Positions 1-9,044 of a stretch of DNA of 64,000 bases are shown in pieces (position 1 is the stretch's first letter; each line of letters opens with the position of its first letter). The notes below the pieces were generated by a model. It was given only the letters and a program-made list of their open reading frames with translations. It had not been told where the DNA came from and searched no databases. Position numbers and translations under genes: made by a program. Source of the DNA: Sphingobacteriaceae bacterium (GTDB taxonomy: Bacteria; Bacteroidota; Bacteroidia; B-17B0; Aurantibacillaceae); the NCBI GenBank assembly GCA_947453445.1, contig CANGGP010000004.1:1-64000 (forward strand), read 5' to 3'.

Positions 1-937
1 GTGCGCCTTCGGCAATATGCAAATACACAGCATTCAGGTGAAGCGCACTCTGGTGCACAAATTGACGGGCTTGCACCGGCGATATGCCGCTGCTGGTTTT
101 AGCACTCGAAGGCACATTGGTAATGGCATCCAAATCAATTTCAATACCACAAGCCTCCTTTTTTATAAAACCTATGGCTTTTAACAAGGCTGCATGCCAA
201 GTGTGCTCTTCACGAATAAAAACGGATTCGTAACTTGAATAATACAAATCTTGGGCATGTTGCTTAAATAAGTTTAAAGCGTATTGGTTATTGTATTGTT
301 CGTGCATGCCTAACACCGCATACTTTTGTAATATTTTTTGTTCATATGCGCACGAAAAAGCATTGCCGCTGTGTCGCCCCTCTTCTGCTCTAAAATCTAA
401 ATGGGCATCGCAATTGATCACAGCTATTTTTTGAGCCAAGGCCGCTGAACTGCCTTTTATTAATCCATAAGCATTGTTATGACCGCCGCCGATTACAATC
501 GGTATTTTTTTTAAACGTACAATTTCCTCTACCACTGCCGTTACACGTGCATCAATCAACGACACCAAATTGCGCATGGCCAGTAAATCTGATTTTTGCT
601 TCACATTTAAAACTGCAGCCGATGCCATTAAATCATCCACAAAAACTTCACCCAAAACAAATATGCACTGCGCATTTAAATACACATTGTGTTGCTGACT
701 TAAAAAACTTTCTAAAGCCGGTTTAAAAGCCGTAGCAGCCCCTGCCCTGCCGTAATTGGCCCGCACGCCAATATCTTCAGGAATACCCACCACCACAAAT
801 TTTGCTTTTGATGCCTTTAAATCCTTTAACCAATCAGATTGAACACAATCAACAAATTCACCAATCTTTTCTTCACCTTGCCTTTTGCGTGTGAGCGTTA
901 AAACATCTTGTTTATAATATGATTTTATAATGTTCAT
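1..937 (-). CDS. Formimidoylglutamase / arginase-family hydrolase (3' end cut by window)
   Basis: I translated this from the minus strand; the frame is open from an ATG at 935-937 to the window edge (about 312 codons), so the C-terminus is missing. Ureohydrolase metal-binding motifs are visible in order: GGGHNNAYG near residue 147, DAHLDFR near residue 175 and EIDLDAI near residue 265. These supply the His and Asp ligands of the binuclear Mn centre in arginases, agmatinases and formimidoylglutamases. In Bacteroidota this subgroup is usually the histidine-degradation enzyme HutG, which cleaves formimidoylglutamate to glutamate and formamide, but no other hut gene is in view, so the substrate is inferred. 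The start ATG overlaps the stop of the upstream pseudouridine synthase (ATGA), suggesting translational coupling in the long operon extending to 7705. Confidence 0.8.
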   Translation of the reverse strand, partial: MNIIKSYYKQDVLTLTRKRQGEEKIGEFVDCVQSDWLKDLKASKAKFVVVGIPEDIGVRANYGRAGAATAFKPALESFLSQQHNVYLNAQCIFVLGEVFVDDLMASAAVLNVKQKSDLLAMRNLVSLIDARVTAVVEEIVRLKKIPIVIGGGHNNAYGLIKGSSAALAQKIAVINCDAHLDFRAEEGRHSGNAFSCAYEQKILQKYAVLGMHEQYNNQYALNLFKQHAQDLYYSSYESVFIREEHTWHAALLKAIGFIKKEACGIEIDLDAITNVPSSAKTSSGISPVQARQFVHQSALHLNAVYLHIAEGA

Positions 938-1650
938 TCAGGAAGGCTGGATTTAAAATACAACCATATTGGATCATTGCTTAATGGCATTGCTTTTAAA
1001 TGAATTGGTTCTTGTTTGATGGGATGTATAAATTGCAACTCATAACTGTGTAAATGAATAAAACCACCTTCATTGCTGCGGTTAAAACCGTATTTAAGAT
1101 CCCCTTTAATGGCACAACCAATGGCCGCCAACTGACATCGTATTTGATGGTGTCGACCGGTGTGTAAGTCAATTTTTAATAAATGATAATTGTCGGATGA
1201 AGCCAACAACTCATAATCCAACTCCGCTCTCAACGCATTGTTTACCGGCTGTGGATGCGCTTTTGACATGTTTGCCTTTTCATTCTTGGTTAAGTAATGA
1301 ATCAATTTGTCTTTTAATTTTGGCGGTTTATTTTTTACAACAGCCAAATATTTTTTCTGCAAGGTTTTTTCACGCAACATTTCATTAAAACGCGAAAGAG
1401 CCTTGCTTGTTTTGGCAAAAATCACCAAACCGCTTACCGGTCGATCAATACGGTGAATAACCCCGCAAAATACATTACCCGGCTTGTGGTCTCTTTCTTT
1501 TAAAAATATTTTTATCAATTCACTTAGGGGCGCATCGCCTGTTTTATCGCCCTGCACAATTTGTGATGACAATTTATTAATCACAATAATGTGATTGTCT
1601 TCGTATACAATTTGATCGGCGATGGTAAACTGCTGCTGCCCTGTTTTCAT
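934..1650 (-). CDS. RluA-family pseudouridine synthase
   Basis: A 238-residue protein with the RluA catalytic signature GVIHRIDRPVSGLVIFAK near residues 63-80; the Asp of HRxDRxxSG is the family's catalytic aspartate. Further family blocks are KKYLAVV near residue 100 and GRHHQIRCQLA near residue 165. It converts uridine to pseudouridine in rRNA or tRNA in the cytoplasm; the target cannot be read from sequence. There is no N-terminal S4 domain, so it is a short single-domain form. The start codon directly abuts the stop of the upstream thioredoxin-like gene and its stop overlaps the next gene by four bases, placing it in the middle of a compact operon. Confidence 0.9.
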   Translation of the reverse strand: MKTGQQQFTIADQIVYEDNHIIVINKLSSQIVQGDKTGDAPLSELIKIFLKERDHKPGNVFCGVIHRIDRPVSGLVIFAKTSKALSRFNEMLREKTLQKKYLAVVKNKPPKLKDKLIHYLTKNEKANMSKAHPQPVNNALRAELDYELLASSDNYHLLKIDLHTGRHHQIRCQLAAIGCAIKGDLKYGFNRSNEGGFIHLHSYELQFIHPIKQEPIHLKAMPLSNDPIWLYFKSSLPE

Positions 1651-3093
1651 TTAACGAATTCCTGTTTTAAATTCCTTCTTCTTCATTTTAAAAATGATGT
1701 TAAAACGGTATTCAATACCGCCAGAAGGAGAAAGGGCCGGTGATTGCGCCAAATGTCCCGATGGTTGAATTAAAAAATACGCTTCGTCTCCGGCCACAAA
1801 ATATTGTTGTTTAGCCGTTTTGGTTAATGATTTATCATCGTTGTACCATATTGGCCAATCGAATTTTTTGTTTTGTTTGATGTAATTTATATAAGTCGAC
1901 AAGCTATCATCTAAACAAACACTGATGAATGTAACTTTAAAACCATATTTCTTTTTTAATTCGGCAATTTTAGGCATCTCCTTCAAACTCTCTACATTGT
2001 TACTTGAAAAGAAATTCAAATACACCCATTTGCCTTTGTATGAACCCAAACTCCCCATCTTACCATCCGCTGTGCGTGCCGAAAAATCAGGTGCCATGGC
2101 CCCTACTTGCATCTTGTTAAAATAAACCTGCATGGCCCTGATAATTTGCTGATGCTCCTTAATTTTTGTTTTAGAGGCCATCTGATCAACAATGGCTTCA
2201 ACGCCGCCATTCGAAAACTCGGGATTAAAATAAAATTCCCATAAATTGTTCAATAAAACCAATTCGCGCAAGGTGTCATTCTTCAGCAACCAATCGCTTT
2301 GCACCAAATCATTCAGCATTTTATAACTCTGCTTCACATTAATGATGTGGTAAACGGTTTGACCTTTTTGATGGGCTGAAATGTTCAATAAATAGCCTTT
2401 AAAAAAAGCATTAAAAAACTGCATGTATTCGTAATGCTTATAAAGAATGGGTTTGCCCTTTACATAAGCATTTGCTAAATAATTCTCGCCACGCGATACG
2501 CTGGCATTGATGCTGGCTACCGAATAATCGACAAAGTTTTTAAAATAGCTGTTTTTAATATGCTTAAAACGGTTTTGACATTGTAACTGCAAACTATCGG
2601 CTAATTTAAAAACCAATGCCCTCGAAATAAAGGCTCCATTGTCTTTCAAGAAAAAACGGTTGTATAAATCCTCGTAATCAAAAATCAAGTTATTTAATTC
2701 AGTACTATCGGTTCCCACAATGCCGGGTTTCACCATGCGTTCCACATCATTTTTATAATGCTCTGCTGCTTCTGCAAGCGGAATGGTGATGCCGTATACA
2801 TAATCAGGCTCAACATATAATTGGGCTTTTACATTGCCAATAAATAAAAATACCGGTTTCGAAAAACTAGTGTTCATGTGTAATTCAAAATAACCGTCTA
2901 CATGAATGGTATCTTTGTTTTCTTCCACCATGGTATTGGTAATATAATCCCCGATGCTTTCAAGCTGTATAATTTTGCCGGCATAAGCTAAATCGGCCTT
3001 GCCTTTAATAATCACATTTTGCGAAAAACAAAACATGCCAAAAAACAAAAACAAATATGTAAACCGATACCTGATTAGAACTTCTTTCCTCAT
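1651..3093 (-). CDS. Secreted thioredoxin-fold (TlpA/AhpC-like) protein without CxxC
   Basis: A 480-residue protein with an N-terminal signal peptide (hydrophobic stretch to about residue 25, ending near FCFSQ). Residues about 30-330 form an uncharacterised N-terminal region typical of Bacteroidota TlpA-like proteins. The C-terminal third (from VGAMAPDFSA near 335) is a redoxin domain. The position where TlpA-type reductases carry WCxxC reads NFFSSNNVESL, so both redox cysteines are absent. It is therefore unlikely to be a disulfide reductase and may be a structural or binding relative. It overlaps the MbnP-like gene upstream by one base (TAATG) and abuts the RluA gene downstream. The fold call is firm; the function is unknown. 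Confidence 0.8.
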   Translation of the reverse strand: MRKEVLIRYRFTYLFLFFGMFCFSQNVIIKGKADLAYAGKIIQLESIGDYITNTMVEENKDTIHVDGYFELHMNTSFSKPVFLFIGNVKAQLYVEPDYVYGITIPLAEAAEHYKNDVERMVKPGIVGTDSTELNNLIFDYEDLYNRFFLKDNGAFISRALVFKLADSLQLQCQNRFKHIKNSYFKNFVDYSVASINASVSRGENYLANAYVKGKPILYKHYEYMQFFNAFFKGYLLNISAHQKGQTVYHIINVKQSYKMLNDLVQSDWLLKNDTLRELVLLNNLWEFYFNPEFSNGGVEAIVDQMASKTKIKEHQQIIRAMQVYFNKMQVGAMAPDFSARTADGKMGSLGSYKGKWVYLNFFSSNNVESLKEMPKIAELKKKYGFKVTFISVCLDDSLSTYINYIKQNKKFDWPIWYNDDKSLTKTAKQQYFVAGDEAYFLIQPSGHLAQSPALSPSGGIEYRFNIIFKMKKKEFKTGIR

Positions 3094-3872
3094 TAATTTT
3101 CTATATGATCAACAATGAACATATTTTTATAATGCTTCGACACCACTTGAAACATTGAATCACTGATAAATTGATAGTATTTATCAAAACCCCATACATC
3201 GGGTGTTTTAAACATCTCATCCACCCTGGTATTAAAATACAATTTCGAAACCTTGCTGCCTTGCACAATCAAAGCTGTGTTTAATTCGCTGTTATAGGTT
3301 TGTAAACACGAATACTTGCCGGTAAAGCCGCCTACATGCACAGCATACTCCATTTCGTTGGTGTTGGCACTGGCATAAGACCCTTCCAATTTAAAAAAGA
3401 TGTATCCCGATTTCCACTCCCAAAACATAATATTGGCCGGATCCAATGCTCCGGTTTGCGCCCCAGATACATTGCGCGTACTATCTACACCAATTAAAAA
3501 TTGAATTTTATTATATGTACCAACGGGTACATCCTTAATGGTAAAAGTATTTAAACTATCCACATGCCGAATGAGATGGTAACTTTCACTTTCGGCAAAT
3601 TCCTTACCGTTATTATCGGTGAGTTTAATGTTGCTGATGTAATAATTTAACTTGGTAACCGTAAAGGCTTCTGCCATGGCATTGCCATACCATTTGGTTT
3701 TGGGCACCAATGCCTTGCCCAACATGGTGGCGTTAAAGGTCACCTGCACATTATTTTTTGTGGCTGTAGGCACCACAGGCAATTCTTCCTTTTTAACGAT
3801 GGTGTCCTTCACGCAAGAAACGAGGAACAACAAACATGCTGAAATGGTAAATGTTTTAATGAATAATGCCAT
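3093..3872 (-). CDS. MbnP-like lipoprotein
   Basis: The open frame reaches a TTG at 3878, but the ATG two codons later (3870-3872) is the more likely start because it gives a clean lipoprotein signal ending LLFLVSC. The mature protein has the MbnP-family pattern: VQVTFNATMLGKAL near residue 45, then KLNYYISNIKLTDNNG, IKDVPVGTYNKIQFLIGVD and FWEWKSGYIFFKLEG. MbnP proteins are periplasmic or surface proteins linked to copper, normally paired with the diheme partner MbnH. No MbnH gene is adjacent; the neighbours are YidD upstream and the thioredoxin-like gene downstream. Family membership is from recognised motifs; copper binding here is inference. Confidence 0.75.
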   Translation of the reverse strand: MALFIKTFTISACLLFLVSCVKDTIVKKEELPVVPTATKNNVQVTFNATMLGKALVPKTKWYGNAMAEAFTVTKLNYYISNIKLTDNNGKEFAESESYHLIRHVDSLNTFTIKDVPVGTYNKIQFLIGVDSTRNVSGAQTGALDPANIMFWEWKSGYIFFKLEGSYASANTNEMEYAVHVGGFTGKYSCLQTYNSELNTALIVQGSKVSKLYFNTRVDEMFKTPDVWGFDKYYQFISDSMFQVVSKHYKNMFIVDHIEN

Positions 3873-3875
3873 GTT

Positions 3876-3883
3876 CAAATTTA
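3876..3883 (-). promoter_or_regulatory. Candidate -7 element just before the MbnP-like gene
   Basis: On the minus strand this reads TAAATTTG, an exact match to the Bacteroidota TAnnTTTG -7 consensus, ending three bases before the ATG. A transcript from it would have essentially no leader. It lies in the short gap after yidD. No good -33 TTTG is visible at the expected distance. Confidence 0.35.
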
Positions 3884-3890
3884 CAAAAAA

Positions 3891-4112
3891 TCACGGAACA
3901 GGGTCATAACCATGCCCACCCCAAGGATGACATCTTAAGATGCGTTTAAGCCCCAACCACAAACCTTTAAAAGCCCCATATTTCTCAATGGCTTCAGTGG
4001 CATAAGCGCTGCACGAAGGTGTGTAACGACAAGCATTGGGCAACAATGGCCTGATGGTGTATTGGTAAAATTTAACAAACAACAAAGCAATTTTCTTTGG
4101 CACACTTTTCAT
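3891..4112 (-). CDS. yidD: Membrane protein insertion efficiency factor YidD
   Basis: A 73-residue protein matching the YidD family along its length: [24 protein letters not shown], with the conserved cysteines, is followed by [24 protein letters not shown]. YidD is a small amphipathic inner-membrane-associated protein that assists YidC-dependent insertion. In many bacteria it sits between rnpA and yidC; here it lies in an operon between a POT transporter and an MbnP-like gene, which is unusual. Its ATG overlaps the stop of the transporter by four bases (ATGA), so the two are probably translated together. Length and motif content are typical. Confidence 0.95.
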   Translation of the reverse strand: MKSVPKKIALLFVKFYQYTIRPLLPNACRYTPSCSAYATEAIEKYGAFKGLWLGLKRILRCHPWGGHGYDPVP

Positions 4113-5614
4113 TTTACATGACCCATTAAACGTTTAATCAATGGCGAAAAAACAATGATAATCACGCCACCTGCAAGCGAATATAGCGCCAGTTGTTTGT
4201 AACCTGTCGTGTACACCACTAAACGCTGATAATTGTTTGCATTGGCTGATGCCTCCGAAATATTCGCACCCAAAATGCCGGCAAAGTACTGACCGTAAGC
4301 AGAGGCCAAAAACCACATGCCCATAATCACGGCTTGTAATTTTTTTGGCGATAACTTGGTCATAATGCCCATGCCAATGGGCGACAAACAAAGTTCACCA
4401 AAAGTGATCACAAACCATCCCATGGTAAAAACACCCAATGAACTGATGCCTTGCGCATCGCTAAAAAAACGTGTACAATAAAAAATATAAAAGCCACCCG
4501 ATAAAAACAAAAAGCCCAAACCAAATTTTATGATGGTGTTGGGTTCAATGCCCTTCTTGGCCATGGCAATCCACAACAAGCCAATCAATGTAGCAAAGGC
4601 AATCACAAAAAGTGAATTCGATGAATTGTTCACCCCATTGGGATCGAGGGGTATACCAAAAATAGAATGACTCAAATTATTGGCTGCAAATAAACTCAGC
4701 GATCCCCCACTTTGCTCAAAAAATGCCCAAAAGAAAATTGAGAAAAACATAAACAACAAGGCCGCCACCAATTTTTTATTTTCTTCCAAACTGTATTGTC
4801 GCATTTCGAAAATGATGTATACCAATGAAAGCGGACCAATGATATTCATAAAAATATCGGTGTATTCGGTGCGCGACACCATGGCCATCACAATGGGAAT
4901 AAAAACCAAGGAAATTAAAAATGTAATGTACTCATATAACTTTCGTTTTTTATTATCAAGGTGCAACAAAGGCGACATACCAATGGAAGCCAAACTTTTT
5001 TGGGTGCGTAAAAAGGTAAGCAAACTCACCACCATAAAAACAGCCGATATACCAAATGCCACATGCCAAGCCAAATGTTTGGGAATAAATGCTGAAAACA
5101 ATTCCCCTTTACCTATGGTGATACAAAAATAGCCGCCCAACAAAGCGCCTAAATTTACGCCGGCATAAAACATCGAAAAGCCGGCATCAATGCGGTGATC
5201 GCCTTCTTTGTATAAATTGCCAACGATGGTTGAAATATTGGGTTTAAAAAAACCTGTACCAATAATATTAAAACCAATGCCTAAAAAGAAAAATGCCTTT
5301 GGGTCAATGGCGAGCACAACACTGCCAATAATCATTAAAAATCCACCCCATAAAAGCGATTGACGAAAACCCAAAATTTTATCGGCAAAAATACCGCCCA
5401 CAAAAGTAAAGGCATATACAAAAGCCTGCGTGGCACCGTATTGCAAGTTGGCCTTTCCTTCATCCAAACTTAATTCGGTTACCATAAAATAAATGAGCAT
5501 ACCGCGCATGCCGTAAAAGCTGAAACGCTCCCACATTTCAGAAAAGAACAAGGACCACAATTGCTTGGGGTATTTGCCTTTAAAGGATTGAATGTCTTCG
5601 ATATTACTCGTCAT
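4109..5614 (-). CDS. POT/PTR family proton-dependent oligopeptide transporter (copy 1)
   Basis: A 501-residue polytopic membrane protein of the major facilitator superfamily. The N-terminal PTR2 signature [19 protein letters not shown] near residue 24 includes the E-x-x-E-R-F/Y proton-coupling motif of POT carriers. The second signature is [15 protein letters not shown] near residue 120, and FFEQSGGSL marks the C-terminal bundle. Hydrophobic segments fit 12-14 helices. It imports di- or tripeptides with protons. A paralog at 6170-7705 lies upstream in the same operon, separated only by the GxxExxY cassette, so the pair looks like a tandem duplication that was later interrupted. Substrate range is not readable. 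Confidence 0.92.
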   Translation of the reverse strand: MTSNIEDIQSFKGKYPKQLWSLFFSEMWERFSFYGMRGMLIYFMVTELSLDEGKANLQYGATQAFVYAFTFVGGIFADKILGFRQSLLWGGFLMIIGSVVLAIDPKAFFFLGIGFNIIGTGFFKPNISTIVGNLYKEGDHRIDAGFSMFYAGVNLGALLGGYFCITIGKGELFSAFIPKHLAWHVAFGISAVFMVVSLLTFLRTQKSLASIGMSPLLHLDNKKRKLYEYITFLISLVFIPIVMAMVSRTEYTDIFMNIIGPLSLVYIIFEMRQYSLEENKKLVAALLFMFFSIFFWAFFEQSGGSLSLFAANNLSHSIFGIPLDPNGVNNSSNSLFVIAFATLIGLLWIAMAKKGIEPNTIIKFGLGFLFLSGGFYIFYCTRFFSDAQGISSLGVFTMGWFVITFGELCLSPIGMGIMTKLSPKKLQAVIMGMWFLASAYGQYFAGILGANISEASANANNYQRLVVYTTGYKQLALYSLAGGVIIIVFSPLIKRLMGHVK

Positions 5615-5626
5615 AAATGGTTAATG

Positions 5627-6167
5627 GAACGCAGATGACACTGATGATTAAGATTAATTATGAAACAGTGATTTAATATAGATTGCTATTATTTATTTTA
5701 TTTGAAAAAACCTTACGCTTGAACTCTGGCTTTTTACCAAAATTCAAAAGTAAGCCCATTTCTAAAACAGTTGCCTTTAGATAATTTATTAATTGGTATT
5801 CATGTTCTTTATTCAGGAATTCAGCTGCCTTAAGTTCAATGATCACTGAATCTTCAACAATCAAATCGGCAAAGTAAATTCCCACATCCAATCCCTCGTA
5901 ACGCACTTTTATTGGTTTTTGACGTTCAACCTTAAATTTGGATTTTGATAACTCAATATATAAAGCATTCTCGTATATCTTTTCCAAAAATCCGTAGCCT
6001 AAGGTATTATAAACCGCAAAAAATGATCTGATTATTTCCTCAGTGATATCAGAGTGGATATAATTATCATTGCTATTCATGACAATTTAATTTGAGGCAA
6101 ATAATTCAAGTAGGTGCGACAAATTATTGCATCATAATTTATCTCTCTTTCAGCGTCATCAGCGTTC
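5627..6167. mobile_element. Putative GxxExxY cassette with inverted-repeat-like ends
   Basis: The left end (5627-5644) begins GAACGCAGATGACACTGA. The reverse complement of the right end (6150-6167) begins GAACGCTGATGACGCTGA. They agree at 16 of 18 positions, so the 541-bp unit has imperfect terminal inverted repeats. It contains only the GxxExxY gene. It fits exactly between the start of one POT gene (5614) and the stop of the other (6170-6172). No target duplication or transposase is seen, so mobility is inferred from structure alone. Confidence 0.5.
5673..6080 (-). CDS. GxxExxY protein
   Basis: A 135-residue protein of the GxxExxY family. The defining motif is LGYGFLEKIYENALYIEL near residues 27-44. 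The conserved C-terminal half follows with VRYEGLDVGIYFADLIVEDSVIIELKA (interrupted here for brevity by no gap) and HEYQLINYLKAT, then GLLLNFG. The D-x(n)-E-x-K arrangement (ADLIVED, IIELKAAE) resembles a PD-(D/E)XK nuclease core, although no activity is established for the family. It is the only gene in a unit with inverted-repeat-like ends inserted between two peptide-transporter genes. The start at 6080 gives the usual family length. Confidence 0.9.
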   Translation of the reverse strand: MNSNDNYIHSDITEEIIRSFFAVYNTLGYGFLEKIYENALYIELSKSKFKVERQKPIKVRYEGLDVGIYFADLIVEDSVIIELKAAEFLNKEHEYQLINYLKATVLEMGLLLNFGKKPEFKRKVFSNKINNSNLY

Positions 6168-6169
6168 TT

Positions 6170-7705
6170 TTACTGATTTTCGGTAGGCACTTGCACTGTC
6201 TCAACATGTTTTTCGTTCATCATTTTTTGCAACCACGAACTTAAAACGAATAAAATGCCAGCGGCAATTCCTGTCATCACAATAAACAACATAAAAAATT
6301 CATACAAATTGGTAATTTGAAATCCTAAAAATGTTGGGTAAACAACCGGCGCATTTGGATCAACAGCATCACCCGATGGTGGGATCAATGCACTTAAAGT
6401 ACCTGCAAATTTATTCGCCGCAGCATTGGCTAAAAACCAAGTACCCATCATTAACGATGATAAACGCAATGGCGCCAATTTCGATACCATCGATAAACCG
6501 ATTGGTGATAAACACAATTCACCCATTGAGTGAATGATGTACAACGACACCAACCACCACATGCTAACTTTATCTCCTAAACCTAATCCTTTTACTGCAA
6601 TGGCAATTACAATGTAACCCAAAGCAACCAAAGCCAAGCCAAAAGCCATTTTGTATGGCGATGAAGGCTCCATTTTACGGTGGTGTAAAAAGCCCCAGAT
6701 TAATGTAAACACTGGTGCCAAACAAATTACAGCCAAAGGATTAATCGATTGAAAATAAGAGGCCGGCATTTCCCAACCAAATACATGGCGGTTGGTTTGT
6801 CGATCAGCAAATAATGTGAGCGAAGCGCCGGCTTGTTCAAAGGCACCCCAAAAGAAAATCACAAAAAAGGCAAGAATAAAAATCACAATAATTCGCTTGC
6901 GCTCAATAGTGTTCAAACTTTTATCCGATAAAATAACAATCGGCATCAACACCATGGCACCATAAATAAAATAAGAAATAATCTCAACATCGCTTTGAAA
7001 CATTTGTTTAAAGTTGAGCATGAAGAATACAATACCAATCGATCCTGCAATCAACAACATGCTTTTTAAATCTAATTTTTTTACCGGCAAACCAATCTCT
7101 TTTCCTTCTTCTGAAATCAAAAATTTCTTTTGAAACATAATAAAAGAAGCCAAACTGGCCAACATACCAATACATGCCGCTAAGAAGCCATATTTAAAAT
7201 CCATCGAACCACAAACCAAAGGAGAGAAAAATGCACCCAAATTAATACCCATGTAAAAAATAGTGAATGCACTGTCAATTCTTCTATCACCTGCAGGATA
7301 CAACTGACCAACCATGGTTGAAATGTTTGGTTTAAAAAACCCGTTACCAATAATTAATGAAGTTAAGCCCAACCACATAATTCCAACACCCGAACCGGCA
7401 CCGGCAGAAGCACTTAAAAACATACAAAACTGGCCTAAGGCCATCAACAATCCGCCTATCACAATGCTTCGGCGATTACCCAAAAATTTATCACACAAAT
7501 AACCACCCAACAATGGTGTTAAATACACCAAACCGGTATAACTACCGTAAATTTGTGAGGCATCGGCATCCTTCAGCATCAACACTTTGGTCATAAATAA
7601 AATGAAAATGGCACGCATACCATAGTAACTAAAGCGCTCCCACATTTCTGTGAAAAATAAAAAATAAAGTCCCTTAGGATGTCCTGTTTTTGCTGCTTGT
7701 GGCAT
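6170..7705 (-). CDS. POT/PTR family proton-dependent oligopeptide transporter (copy 2)
   Basis: A 511-residue POT-family carrier with the signatures FFTEMWERFSYYGMRAIFI near residue 16 and [18 protein letters not shown] near residue 120, and FWGAFEQAGASLTLFA in the C-terminal half. It is a clear paralog of the transporter at 4109-5614. It is the first gene of the minus-strand operon that runs down to the HutG-like gene. The start used begins MPQAAKTGHPKGLYFLFF, placing the first helix at the usual distance. The TAA stop lies three bases from the end of the GxxExxY cassette. Peptide uptake is the family function; specificity is unknown. Confidence 0.92.
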   Translation of the reverse strand: MPQAAKTGHPKGLYFLFFTEMWERFSYYGMRAIFILFMTKVLMLKDADASQIYGSYTGLVYLTPLLGGYLCDKFLGNRRSIVIGGLLMALGQFCMFLSASAGAGSGVGIMWLGLTSLIIGNGFFKPNISTMVGQLYPAGDRRIDSAFTIFYMGINLGAFFSPLVCGSMDFKYGFLAACIGMLASLASFIMFQKKFLISEEGKEIGLPVKKLDLKSMLLIAGSIGIVFFMLNFKQMFQSDVEIISYFIYGAMVLMPIVILSDKSLNTIERKRIIVIFILAFFVIFFWGAFEQAGASLTLFADRQTNRHVFGWEMPASYFQSINPLAVICLAPVFTLIWGFLHHRKMEPSSPYKMAFGLALVALGYIVIAIAVKGLGLGDKVSMWWLVSLYIIHSMGELCLSPIGLSMVSKLAPLRLSSLMMGTWFLANAAANKFAGTLSALIPPSGDAVDPNAPVVYPTFLGFQITNLYEFFMLFIVMTGIAAGILFVLSSWLQKMMNEKHVETVQVPTENQ

Positions 7706-7818
7706 TTGTTCTGTTTTTGTGATTAGTTATTTAGATTTCAATTATAATAAATGAAATGTAGAACGAGCAAATTTTCATTCAACATTCTAATTTTTAATTC
7801 TCAATTATTAATTTTTAA
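7706..7818. repeat. AT-rich intergenic stretch with AATTTTTAATTCTCAATT motif
   Basis: No gene is visible between the transporter operon and phaB. The right part (about 7788-7820) carries the AT-rich phrase TTTTTAATTCTCAATTATT. Its reverse-complement relative (ATTAAAAATTGAGAATTTAAA) appears at about 10395-10425 after rlmI, so it is probably a dispersed low-complexity intergenic repeat. Confidence 0.4.
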
Positions 7819-8565
7819 TTAATAAACGTGTTGCCCGCCATTAATGCTGTAATTAGCACCGGTAATAAAACTGGTTTCTTCGCTGGCTAAAAAGCTCACC
7901 AAATGTGCCACCTCATGTGTGCCGCCCAATCTTCCCATGGGTACTTGTGCTACAATTTGCGCCAATACTTTTTCAGGCACGGCCATTACCATATCGGTAC
8001 CAATATAACCCGGCGAAATGGTGTTAACCGTTATACCATATTTGGCAACTTCCATAGCCAATGATTTGGTAAAACCATGCATACCGGCCTTCGCCGCGCT
8101 GTAATTGGTTTGTCCAAATTGTCCACGCTGCCCGTTTACCGAAGAAATATTAATGATACGCCCAAACTTACGGGCCATCATACCATCTAAAACATGACGC
8201 GAACAATTAAATACCGAATTTAAATTGGTATTAATAACGGCGTACCAATCTTCCTTTTTCATGTTGATTAAACGGCCATCGCGTGTGATACCGGCGTTGT
8301 TCACCAAGGTATCAATTGGACCAACCTCTGATTCAATTTTACGGATCATTTCACCGGCAGAATCAAAATCACTCACATCGCCATGAAACAGTTGAATATC
8401 AAATCCCTCTGCTTTCATGGTTTGCATCCACTTTTCGGCCTTTTCCTTGGTATGATAGTTGCCAACAACATGGTAACCATCTTTATGAAGTTCCTTACAC
8501 ATGGCAGTACCTAAACCACCTGTAGCGCCTGTTACAAGCACGATTCTTTTGTTTTGCTGATCCAT
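7819..8565 (-). CDS. phaB: Acetoacetyl-CoA reductase (PhaB-type SDR)
   Basis: A 248-residue short-chain dehydrogenase. The nucleotide-binding TGATGGLG motif lies near residues 13-20, NNAG near residue 88, the catalytic Ser in NISSVNGQRGQFGQ near residue 140, and YSAAK (Tyr and Lys) near residue 153. The segments GITVNTISPGYIGTDMV and the C-terminal NGGQHVY are characteristic of PhaB rather than of general FabG. It reduces acetoacetyl-CoA to (R)-3-hydroxybutyryl-CoA, the monomer for polyhydroxyalkanoate. It is directly downstream of PhaJ on the same strand, which supports the PHA assignment, but no PHA synthase is in the window. Confidence 0.88.
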   Translation of the reverse strand: MDQQNKRIVLVTGATGGLGTAMCKELHKDGYHVVGNYHTKEKAEKWMQTMKAEGFDIQLFHGDVSDFDSAGEMIRKIESEVGPIDTLVNNAGITRDGRLINMKKEDWYAVINTNLNSVFNCSRHVLDGMMARKFGRIINISSVNGQRGQFGQTNYSAAKAGMHGFTKSLAMEVAKYGITVNTISPGYIGTDMVMAVPEKVLAQIVAQVPMGRLGGTHEVAHLVSFLASEETSFITGANYSINGGQHVY

Positions 8566-8608
8566 ATTTGTTTAATTAGAAATTAACGAAAATAGGTGTT
8601 GCTGCAAA

Positions 8609-9022
8609 TTATACTGCAGGCTTCTTAATTTTATCCACATTCATAATGGTGGCTTCTCCGCTGGTACAAACAAATCCTTCCGGATTGCGAATAATGGTTT
8701 CAACCACAGCTCTGTTTTTATCAACCAAAACTTCCTTCACTGTGAAAATGGCTTCATAATTCACATCCACATACATGGGTTTCAAAAAGTTTAAGTTTTG
8801 CTTTAAGTAAATGGTGCCTTCGCCCGGAAACAATGTTCCGAAAACCTTGCTAAACAAAGAAGCCCCTAACATGCCGTGCATGATGGGTTTTCTGAACTGC
8901 GACTTGGCAGCATATTCGGCATTGGTATGCACAGGATTATTGTCGCCCGTTACTTCCGCAAAACGGTTTACTTCTTCTTGGGTAAATTTAAAATCGTGTT
9001 GGTATACGTCGTTTACTTGCAT
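8609..9022 (-). CDS. phaJ: (R)-specific enoyl-CoA hydratase, MaoC-like (PhaJ-type)
   Basis: A 137-residue single hot-dog MaoC-like hydratase. The catalytic Asp/His dyad lies in VTGDNNPVHTNAEYA near residues 24-38, followed by KPIMHGMLGASLFSKVFGT with the family's HGM element. PhaJ converts trans-2-enoyl-CoA from beta-oxidation into (R)-3-hydroxyacyl-CoA for PHA synthesis. It is about 40 bases upstream of phaB on the same strand, forming a two-gene unit. The promoter candidate at 9045-9075 fits this operon. General fatty-acid metabolism is an alternative role for a MaoC-like protein, so the PHA link rests on the pairing. Confidence 0.85.
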   Translation of the reverse strand: MQVNDVYQHDFKFTQEEVNRFAEVTGDNNPVHTNAEYAAKSQFRKPIMHGMLGASLFSKVFGTLFPGEGTIYLKQNLNFLKPMYVDVNYEAIFTVKEVLVDKNRAVVETIIRNPEGFVCTSGEATIMNVDKIKKPAV

Positions 9023-9044
9023 AATGTATTGAATGATTGCATGC

